A DNA stretch of 64,000 nucleotides from assembly GCA_963402885.1 (NCBI GenBank), contig OY727096.1, positions 6,138,001 to 6,202,000 of the forward strand, given 5' to 3'. The position numbers were made by a program, and so were the translations under genes. The stretch is from Antedon bifida (Eukaryota > Echinodermata > Crinoidea > Comatulida > Antedonidae). Positions within the stretch are counted from its first letter, which is position 1; each line of letters opens with the position of its first letter. The notes under the pieces were generated by a model that was not told the origin of the DNA, did no database searches, and was given only the letters and a program-made list of their open reading frames with translations. Of the stretch, positions 35,301-47,300 are shown one piece after another.

Positions 35301-38300
35301 AATAAAAAAAACAGGAGAGTTATTCAAATAAGTACACTTATTTGAATTACCACTTAATAAAAAAAACAGGAGACTTATTCAAATAAGTGCACTTATTTGA
35401 ATTACCAATTAATAAAAAAAACAGGAGACTTATTCAAATAAGTGCACTTATTTGAATTACCAATTAATAAAAAACACAGGTGACTTTATTTGAATCAGGG
35501 GACTTATTTAAAACAGGACAATTATTTGAATCAGGTAATTTCTAATCATTTGAATCAGGGCACTTATTCAAATCAGGGGACTTATTTAAAACAGGACAAT
35601 TATCTGAATCAGGGCACTGATTCTAATCATTTGAATCAAGGCACTTATTCAAATCAGCGAACTTATTCGAATCAGGACAATAAATAAATTTGAATTAGGT
35701 CAAAATACCTAATTGTGTCAGGTATGGTATTTATACCATCAATATCCGAGATTCACAAAAATATTATTTTAATAATTCTTGGTAAAGTTGTAAAAATGTC
35801 GGCTAAATATCATGTCAAATTGTTTCCTATGTAAACATGGTCAAGGTCAAATATTGTAGAAAAAAATCATATTTCATTATTGACCTAATAAATAATAATA
35901 ATAAGTCAATTTTTTTATTTTCCTAACTTCCTTAAAACATCTCTTTCATTATTTTTGATTTCCTTTTAGTACTTCCTATCAAAACAATTGCAACAAAGAA
36001 TAGTTAGAATCAAACCACAAATATTGTAAAGTTTACTACTACTGTAGTGCACACACATTTAATATTGTGGAAAATTTAAAGATGAAGAAGATAAATAAAA
36101 TTACACTTTTAAAAGGCCATTTTTAGTAGTTTTACCAAAGTTACAAAAAAACCTAAAATATAATGTTTTCACTTATATTATAAAATGGGTTATATTCAAC
36201 CAAAAACCCATTGGCTGTGGATGATTGATTTGATGATTTTTTGCTTTAAATTACATTTTTTCAGGTAAATAATTTTGTTTCAATCCAGTGAATAGTTTAT
36301 GTGACTTTAAAATGGCATATTCAACAACAAAATTGTAAAAAAAAATTTTTTCTGGGCCCATTACATCGTTAAAGTAAATAATACGCTAACTGCAGCCGCA
36401 AAAGATTTCAAAACATTATTTTTTCAGTGGGACAATATATCTTTGTAAATGGTAGATATTATGATGTGTTGTATAGGAAGTCAACACAAAAAGAAAATTA
36501 TTTCTTGTAGCGTGCGAACCTTTCAGAAAGAAAAGCGAATATAAAGCATAACAAAACAACAACAACAACAAAAAAAAGAATAATGCTCAGTTTGTAAATG
36601 CAATTAATATTAATAATAAGCAAGACAATGTTTTTTTAATATAAGATAAGATATTTAATATTTTATTATAAACAAATTAAAAACATTATTTTTACAGGGG
36701 GACAATATATCTTTAACAAATGGTAGACTATGTGTTGTATAGGTAGTCTACACAAAAGAAAATTATTTCTTGTTGCGTGCGAACCTTTGAAAAAGAAAAG
36801 CAAATACAAAGCATAACAAAACAAGGAAAAAAAAAATCAAGAACAATGTTCAGCTTGCAAATGCAATTAATAAAAGAAAATGTTTTTTAGATTTATTCAA
36901 AAGGAGTGATTTAATATTTGTTAGGGCCAATAAGGACGCTATCTAATTCAGAGTTTGTTCCAGGACGAGTCTGGTGGTCAAAGGTCAGATAACCTACGAG
37001 TTTTTTCCAGGACGAGTCTGGTGGTCAATGGTCAGATAACCTACGAGTTTGTTCCAGGACAAGTCTGGTGGTCAATGATAACCTACGACAGAAGTAATAG
37101 CAACTACTGTAGCTTTTCACAGAAACGTTTGTTTTTATGGATGGCACGCAAAATTGAATTTGGGTCAGAAAAAATGTATATTACTGGCCCAGTTAAAGTT
37201 AAACTTGTGTTTGAAATTTGTTTGCAATATTAATTTACTGTAATTAAATATGGAAGAAGAACATCAAGGTGGTCAAGCCTAAAATATTGAGATATTTTGT
37301 TGCAAGATTGTATAATACGGTCAGTAAATACAATAAGCATAAATATAAGTATGCATAACTTTAACATCGCCCCCGTATTTGGTCCGGTGTCCTGAGAAAA
37401 ATATCGTGCATAGGATCGTTCGCACCAGATTTGAATTCGTTTTGACTTGGGGTCCGAATTCTTAGCGATGGATCAAGAAGCCATTTGTTTTCTAAAATCA
37501 TATGATTTTTTTATTTCATCCAATCAGCAGTGAGCATAAATGACCTCGCTTGACAACTGATAACCAAATTCGTGCTCAGTGTGAAAGCATGCTCAACACT
37601 CGCGATATTTTTCCCAGGGCGCGCGATGTGAAAATAGCTTTAAGTTGAAATGATTGATTGATGGTTAATTTTTTTTTAACTTCCCGAATACAAATATTAA
37701 AATACTTTACAAACAAAAAGAAGCGGACAAAGACCATTTAATTATTTTATTGCCAGGTACACAAAAAAAATGTGACCTCAAAAACAAAATCTTAACAATG
37801 GGGGTGAAAAAATAAAATGACTGTTAACAAAGTAAGATGTTGTTAACCTACTATTAAACCATAAGATATGTGATGTTAAACAAAGGTAATTGTTCACAAA
37901 AATGACATGATGTTACACACCGTGCAAACATGAATGAGTTCCCACGCCCTTACAACAAAAAAAGAATTTTCTTATCTACGAGTTATTAGGTCATAAAAGA
38001 AGAATTATTAAAATATAAATTATTTCCTACTATAAAAAATATGTTACAAATTAATTTTAACGACAATAAAATATTTTATATAAATATTTCTTTTTAAATT
38101 GTTACAAAATATCACACAATAGGCGATCATTAATTATAAGATTAAACTTTTTATGGTAATATTAAGCATTTTAATTTAGCTTTTTTTCCGGTGAAATATT
38201 CTGTCAGTTTCTAGGAGAAATTTAATTAATTTATGGAATGTACACTGGACAAATGTACTAAACATATTGATTTAATTGTTCAAAATATCACATAATAGGC

Positions 38301-41300
38301 GGTAATTAAATATAACAAGATTAAACTTTTTATGGTAATATAAAGTGTTTTAGCTTTTTTCCGGTGAAATATTTTGTCAGTTTCTGGGATAAATTTAATC
38401 AATTTATGGGACAAATGTGATAAATTCTTTACTGTAAAGACCAATTTACACAGACGAGTAGTAACGGTAATAAAGATATAGAATCTATGTTATTTCATGA
38501 CCATTTAGTAACATCTAACGCAGCGGAAATGCGGTTTCCGCTGAGGATAGATACAGATTCTATGTGGGATAAGCTACACAGCTTTCTGCCTACCGTTACC
38601 GTTCATCTGTGTAAAATGGCCTTTAGCTGTCTCTGGTAAAAAAGATGCTGTACAATCAAAGAAAAACTGTTGATGCAACTAGCGAGTTGAAAGTTGAGAG
38701 TGAAGCCCATGTTTTTCTTCTAGTGTAAATTAAGTTATTACTTTTTGCAGGTTTCAAAAAAAAATTTGTATACAACTTAAAAATATGGGTAACAATTTTA
38801 ATTTGTTGCGATTGTTTAAACATAAATTACAAATGATGGCTTTACCCTACAAATGAATTTAATGTCATAATAATAAATTATGTAATTGCAATCAAGGCTT
38901 ATTGTGGTATTCTTCCTCTAAAAGTGTCTTCACAAAAAAAAGTTTTTAAAAAAAGATATAAATCGAGCAATTTCATTACTAAAAACATATTGTTACATTT
39001 TGTGTTTCTAATAATGAATGAATGAACAACAAAAACATTTGTATTATATTATATATTATTTATGATGATCTAGAACCGTTAAAACCTTTTTGAATGGAGG
39101 TCAAATAATTCATTGTTGTTTTTGTCATAAAACACAAGAACACAACATGTTTATTACATACAAATAATTGGACACATGAGGCATTGAATGTGTTTTTTAT
39201 TTATAACAAGATGCTATTTATAGCTATAATAAATAGACCAAAATATTTTAATAAGGGTATACCCACAGGGGAAACTATCATGGCAAACAAAAAATCTTTC
39301 TTTGTTTCCACATATACAGTACTATTTGATTACTATAGCCATAAGCAATCAATTTAATCATGATGGTACTTTTTTTTGTTTTTTGTCAATTCAATGATAA
39401 AAACTATTTTTTCTATAGTTTTCTATAAGAAATTCTTATGGAATATGGTTTTCCCTTTGGATACTGATGAAGTTATGTATAACAAATAAAAATATCAAAC
39501 AATTTGAATTATTTTTATAGTTTCATAAAAAAATTACGCATAAATCAAAGTTTTGGGTCAAAATCGTAGAAAAAAGACATTTTCCAAAAACATCTCTATT
39601 AGTTATAGAAAAACTAACGATTATTTCAGAATTGGGGCGGGTAAAATTTGGTAACTGGAGGATGTTTATATGCCATTATAGCTAATAATACAACTTTCCA
39701 AGGTCGAAATGATTATAACATGTGATGAAGGCGCAAGGTGAAATCAACATTTCAAGACAGTATTAACACATATAGAGGGCACATGTTGTGCTAAAAAATA
39801 GTTTTAATGAATTCAAGTTTATCGACAAATTATAGAGTGTGCAATATATTATAGGCAAATACGATTAAATTATTGTTTTTCCCATACCCGGTAATACCGG
39901 GACACAGCTCAATGACATTTATTTATACCTGGTAATACTATATTAAAAAAGATATAAAGATTTATTAATAAAACCAGTTATTTTATCTTACGTAAAAAAC
40001 TTTGTCATCTAAGATTTCTGAAAAATATGATAGATATTTATTTGAAAACATTTTTTGCTAAGCAATGTTTTAATTAATCAACCCCAATAGTAAAAACTGA
40101 TTACAATAATGGAGAGAAAAAAGATGATCCTGTAGTGAATGGCCGAGCGGTTAAGACAGCAGAACCGTAATTACATAGCCATAACATCGGCAAGGGTTCG
40201 ATCCTCACTCGCTACATGGTTCTGGTGGTAGAAGAAGTCATCTCGGATAAGGACGATAAACTGTAGGTCCAGTTCTAGCTCATGTGCACTTTAAAGAACC
40301 TAGTACATCTTTCGAGAAGAGTAGGGGGTTACCACGGTGTACTAGTACACACACAGCCACAGAACATTACTCGGTAAATAAATAAGAAATTCAAAATCCT
40401 CCTCAAAATAACGAGGGCGCTTTTTAAGTTTGGGACCTTATCACTAGATGATGTAGAGAAATTTCAATACAGTTTTGTAGTGGCTTAGGGAGTGCAGTAG
40501 AAACAATCAAGGACTTCGGGATCGGATGGAAACCTAGTTATAGCTCTACATGATATGAAGCAAAAGAAAAGCACTATATGGATTAAATAAATATTTATCA
40601 AGTTGAAAACGAAAGGTACTTACTGTCTTGTCTTGCGCCCATCAGTAATGGCCATCAGACTGCTAATATCCATAGACTCACCAGACTTTAGCTCATGAAT
40701 CTTGCTAGCCAAGTTTGAAGTTGTTAGCCTGCGAGATAGAATTTATAATTACATTGTATCCACCACCTTTAATACCTTAAACACAACAGTTGAATCTGAT
40801 ATCGAAAATTTACAGTTTTGATTCTGGCCTGCCTAGGGCTGGTAATCCATGCTCTAAAAAGTTAGGCTGGCCATGGCTTGACACAGACCTGGTCAACATA
40901 ATAAGGTTCAGGAGAAGCTTTTACCTTTGGGACGCAATGCAGTGAGCCATGACCAATGGCTTGCTATGAAGTAAAATGAATTTTAATCATAACAACCACC
41001 AATAACACACCTGCACTACACAAGATAGCCTTTAGAATATATACTTTCTGTATCTTTCAATGGATTCTTTTAAAAGCTAGTTGTAATTAGTATACAGTAG
41101 TTCATAATCGTGTGTATTCACGCTTGATTGGAGTGGTTTGTTCGATTTTTTCTTCTGAATAGTTTTTACTACTTTTTGTGGTGATTTCTTCAAACCTTAA
41201 GGTAATCAATGTCTGATTTATTTGAGAGCTAAATGCTTATATCGATCATACGATCCTGTCAGTTTTTCTATGTTTTTTGTCATTTGTTTGACTAGGCCCT

Positions 41301-44300
41301 ACCACTGGTATACTGACAGTAATAACAGTGATCGTATTGCAGGTGCTTGGCCATCTATTGTTTACTGTCGCTATGGCTGTTGCTAAGCCACCACCAACGC
41401 AGGTCAATGCAGTATCCAGTAAGATCGTTATAGATAAAATGCTGTGGTTTGTTTTGAACCATATAGGATCTATGCTATATGACAAATTACACCAAATATG
41501 TATGCAACATTTTACTCCAGAAGATGTTAAAATATATACTTAGCCCCATTACTTTATTTTTTTTTATTTTTATTTTTATTTTATTCAATTTTCAGGCACA
41601 AAAATACATGACAACAAGACAGCGGTGCAGCACCCTGAGGATTGCCATGAGTGCAAAGCACTATCGAGATGGCTCTCCATATACTGCACTTGAACATATA
41701 AGTTACCCACAACCATATCCATGGTATACTACCTTCAACTACCATAGGTACTGATTACTACTAGTAATCTAGCTAGTAATATAGTAGGGTGTAATTAAAG
41801 TTCCAAGAACTTACTTTTGATAAAGCTGTGCCATCTGTGTGTCATCACCCCCATGCAAACACATAGCTTGATCAGTGCGGTTTCCACATGCACAGGATAT
41901 TGTTAACTATGAATCGAGAAATAAACAGGTAATTTGTACTATATTAAATCAACAACAAAGAAAATTAAGTTTGGAATTGCAGAGTCTAAATCTTTAACAA
42001 CATGCTTAGGTTTTTAGTCAATACGGGAAGACACACCATCCACTGCAAGCCGACATAGGGACCATATGAAACAGGGGCCTCGCATTCAAACGCAGCGCAA
42101 AATGTCTTGCTTTTAACACAGTGATTTTAACCCGATACAAATGTTAATTAGTTCAACAATTAAATGAGAATTTCAAATGTTGTTTAGAGTTTCGAAAATT
42201 CCACTGTCATCTGTTTATGATTTTACGCTCTAGCAAACACAGAATCTCCATCGTCCTCCCTTAACTGTCCTTTTTTCGTCCCTATTGTTAGAAAAAGCAC
42301 AGCAAGTTTGGATACGGATCAGTACAAGTACTCAGTATATATTGAGAGTCTGCTTATTATGCGCTATATAAGAAATAACTACTGTATTATTATTGGTAAG
42401 GGCGTGTGGCGCAGTGTGTTGGACGTTCGACTACTGATCGCGAGATCAAGGTTCGAATCCAACTCTTGCCGCATTTCTTGTATCCTTAGGCAAGATACTT
42501 TACTTACATTCGCCTCTCTCCACCCAGGTGTATAAATGGGAACCCGGTTAGATCAAGACACAACTTTGCGCTGATTACTAGTATAGCTGCATTATGGGAG
42601 TATGTTTGGGAGGTGTTTGATCAGGAAAAAATGACTGGGGTAATAATGTTCAGCGCTTTCTAAGAGGTTTCACAACATTAGGCGCTATATAAATCCAGGA
42701 TACTATTATTATAAAACTATGATATAGATGTACATAGTTAAAGCATTTTTTACCGATGTTCTCCATATTTACGTACCTTTGTTTTGCATTGTGTTTTAGG
42801 ACATGGCTGGTCACCATGGCAAGGCACTCCACAAGGATGTCCACAATCTAATCTCACCACCTTACAGGGTTGAGTACAAGCTTCAGTATCACATGCATCC
42901 TAAAAGAAGACGGTCAAAATCAATAAACATTTCGCTGGAGAAATGAATTACTTGATACAATAACGCATGATTGAATGATTCAGAAAAGTACCTCATTGCC
43001 TAAAAGCTCTGTCTACAAAATCAAACTCAAAAGTGTGATGTACCCAAATATGGTAGTGATATACTCAAATATGGTAGTGATATGATGTCATGTCCAAATA
43101 TGGGCACATCACATTTTTTTTTTTATCACATAAAATTTGATAGTTTAGACAGAGCTTAAGGCCGTAACATCCATTGTAAAACATATTCTGACTAATAAAT
43201 GTTATCCTTTTGTTACAATTCTCTTCACCTGATGATGGGTTATGCCCGAAAAATGTTGTGTTAATAAATTTATATTTAGGCAGTTTTAACATTTTTTTAT
43301 TTTAATCTGATCTTTTCTATGTACCCTGCCTATGCAGCTCTTTGATTTAAATTATAAGTATATCTATGTAGAGTGAAAACTCTAGAATAAACCTACCAAT
43401 TATTATTCATCAATCATCAACACTCGATTCTTTTAAGAAAAACTTAAAATTAAATCTCTGTGTTTGATTGCCTGGATGGCCTGGTAACATTTGCACAGGA
43501 CCTACATTTCTGTGATTCTAAACAATTATTTAAATGGTGCATAATAAAGTGTAGGTTTGTAGTGTTAAAATACTTACATTATGGCATCTCTTGCAACATC
43601 GATGTTGACCACAAGGAAGCTGTTTTCCACAAGGATTTCCACAAGTGAATTCTTTCAGATAGCATGGAATGTTATTCCTTTTCTGAAAATTTATTATATA
43701 TATGTCATACGTAAATAGTAACGACCTGAAAACCAATATTTGATTAACAAACTATAAAACCTATGATGATGAAAATCAATAAAACATGACTGCAAAACAT
43801 TATCATTACTTCAGTAACTGCAGTATAATTCCTTAAATTAAACTTACCTCGTGTCCTCCCATGCAAATCTTTGAGCACAGCTCAGTACAGGGTGGACATT
43901 CGGTCTCGCTGTGGCAATTATGGCGTACTGGGTGGTCACACGGGTGGGATCTGGTACAAGTCTCACTGCATGGTGGAGGTTTCACTCCACAGTGAATCGG
44001 TGGTAACATCACTTCTTGACCACAGTAACAATAAAGCTCATCAAAACCTAAATTAATAATGATTATAATGTATCATGTAAAAACCATTATTCATGGATTC
44101 TTTGGGAATCTTTATACGCTTTATTTTATACGCATACATTCAATTTTGCCTTTTCATTTATGTGGTTATATAATAATAAAAGTGCAATATAATATATATA
44201 AAATCTTAATTTAGACCGTTAGGGCTTCCACAATAAAGCATTATCCATAAATAATGCTATACATAATTACTGTACTTATTCAATTATCGTCCTGTTGTAG

Positions 44301-47300
44301 CCACTTCTTACTTGGGCTTGAATCTAACCCTAGCCACCGGCGCAAAGTTGCTGGTCTAGAGGCTAGTAATTAGTGACCTAAAGATCATAGGTTCGAGCCC
44401 AAGAACGCATCATACTGTAGATCATTTCCCGATTGGTTGCGCAATGATTCACGCCACAAAATGTAGAAACAATTCGAATTACTAATTTGTCGCAGAGAGG
44501 GGATTTGAAAGAAGGAATCATGAATATGCATGCATATAAGAAAAAATGAGTGTATGTGTATTTTCACATGTTTTTGTGTAACTTAAATTGTTTGTTTTTA
44601 GGAGCTTATTTTGAAATAAAGCTGTTTCAGCTTCATGGTTCGTTCATCTTAAGAGTACCAAATAAAAAAAAAACAGTACTTACTGACATTGTAACATCGA
44701 TGGCAGTTGCCAAGGTGACATGGTTCCTCACAACGATGCTCTCGACAAGACAACCAGCGGCCACATGATTGTACGCAGACATGTTCGGTATTCTGATACA
44801 AATATAAAGATATTTTTTTTCATATAAAGTTTGCAGTATACACCTCGTATATATAGTTCTGAAAAGCTCAACCGTTCTTTTCAGAACTGTATATACGTGG
44901 TGTAAACTTTAAAAATATACCGAGGTGATCTTGATACTAAACTATATCCCAAAATGAAGTAGAAAATGTGTTAATTAGAATGTGTGTTTATATATAATGT
45001 ATATTGCACTCTAAAAAACAACTTACAATGCAGCATTTATTCTGACACTTGTGACGACCACAGTGCATTTTTCTGTTGCATTTTCGATCGCAAGTTAACT
45101 TTTCCTCGGGTGAAAGGTTAATGAGGTCATTGCATGGCGTATCAATGAAGCGATTACCGCATCGACACTTGACGCTACTTATTCCAGTCGTACACGGTGG
45201 GCATTCACCTTCATGACATTTAGACTGACATAAATGAATTTCATCTGAAATAAGAGGATTTGATTAAAATAATCTTTTTTTATGGCAAGATTTTTATTAC
45301 AGTATATGTGGGCGAGAGGCGGATGACCTCCCTGAATTTGCCAAGCCTATGAAATTATACAAATAAGATGTGGGTATAGTTTTACTAAAATCTACATTAA
45401 AATATACAGTAAGTTGATTTCATAGTTGCAAATGAAGAGTTGTCAGCTATTAAGACATCAAAGGGACAAATGAGCTTAGTTCTCAAGTCCTCTTCAAAGT
45501 AAATTCAATGTAAAGCCTTTTTTTAATGTGCTGACGTCACACAAAATCTACAAAATTCATAGAACTAAGTCAATAGTTCTAGAACCAATTGAATGACCAT
45601 ACACATAGGACAGTTTACAGTACAAGTTCTAGGCCTCTGGCATTGTGGGAAAACTTCCAAATTCCTATGTAGCTGACCTTAAAACCAGACATCGCTGATT
45701 TCTATTTTTTGGTTCAGATGGAGGGCAATAAATAAATAACAAACTTACCGTCTCCGCCACACTTTAGTGGCTTATTGCAAATTTTGTCGCATGTTGGTAT
45801 CGGATCACGACAGGAAGAACGTACAAATGACCCAAGGTCACTCAGAAGGGTCTGACTACAAGGGCATCGTGTCAGTTTCTTAGGCCCAAGCTGACAAGGA
45901 TCACAATCTCCTGGATGACATGGTGTTTTGCATTTATGGAAGACACAGTCCAATTCTCTGAAAAAATAAAGTAGTGAAAGTTACTTGTACTGATTCAGGT
46001 AACCATCTACATAGAGACATCTGGTAGTCATTGACATAAAGTTGGCATTTAGAATTCTACTTTTAAGTGTACACAATATTTTTTTGGTTTTGCTTTTGGA
46101 GAGTGACATACGACAGACATTGCAATAAATTACACAAAGTAGTCTGTCACATACTAAATTTGAACTCATAGTGAAGCTGGCCCTGTTGTAGTTGCATCTA
46201 GCACGTTGACTTGTTTGCACAACTCTATCAAGTACAGATTTGAAGTTTGCTTTTCCAATTATGCAATATCAATGATATTTTTTAATTTCGGACCATCTTT
46301 GACTTTAATAAAAAAGTTCCTGGTTGTAAAGAGTCGAATTTCAAAAGAATTGACTACTTTATATTTGCATTAAACATTCAAAAGTACCTAGCACATTCTG
46401 CCAAGCATGAGTAAATTCCATTTTCTTTTTCATCACAAGGAATTGATGCCAGTTCCCCGCCACACACCACCTCTCTTGATGTGTGCTGCCCAAAACAATC
46501 TGAAAAACAAAACAATAATTGATAATGGTTTTTAATTATTGGGTTGTTGGTATGCTATGTTATAACTTGATATTAGGGAGTTTTTCGCACAAGCACATAA
46601 ACGGATGACGTCAAAATTGTGAGGGCGTGTGGCGCAATTACTGATCGTGAGATCGTGGTTCGAATCCAACTCTTGCCGCATTGCTTGTATCCTTAGGCAA
46701 GGCACTTGTCTCCACCCAGGTGTATAAAATGGTTACCGGTTAGATCAAGACACAACTTTGCACTGATTACTAGCTGCATTATTATGGAAGTATGTTTCCA
46801 TATGTGTTTGCCCTAAAAAAATGAGGTAATAATGTGCAGGGCATTGAGAGCTTGCTTATATGAGAATGAACTCTTATTATTAAAATCCCACTCATCTGCA
46901 TAACAGCGTAGTTCTGCGCACAGTTGCGTTAACGTTGAGTTAATACTCCTACCTTGCTTGACCTTCTCTTGACATGGATCGCAATCACCAGCGTGACAAA
47001 TCTCTAGACACTTATGTATCCCACAATTCCTCATTTTCCCGCACTCCTCGGCACATTTGTATACTTCCTTTAAACCGCACCTAGCTTTCTTTTGCGCCTT
47101 CGAGCAAAGGCAATGAACCGTGACAGTTGCCGGGCATGGTGGGCAAGGTCCTGGATGACATAGTATATTACAAGGATGCGGACATTTCAGAGTTGAAGTT
47201 CGTTTACGACCGCAGACATCGCCGCACGTATGCGGTGTTTCTCCTGGTATGTTCGGAGGGTCACGTCTCTTTCCACAAAAACATTTGTATACATGTGGAA

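Noticed and set aside
35085-35690. CRISPR-like array
   Set aside because: Regular repeats are present, but the intervening sequence is also repeated, and this is a nuclear intron.
40132-40215. Functional tRNA-Leu/Ser gene
   Set aside because: The cloverleaf is credible, but a SINE body and tail follow directly and there is no terminator after the head.
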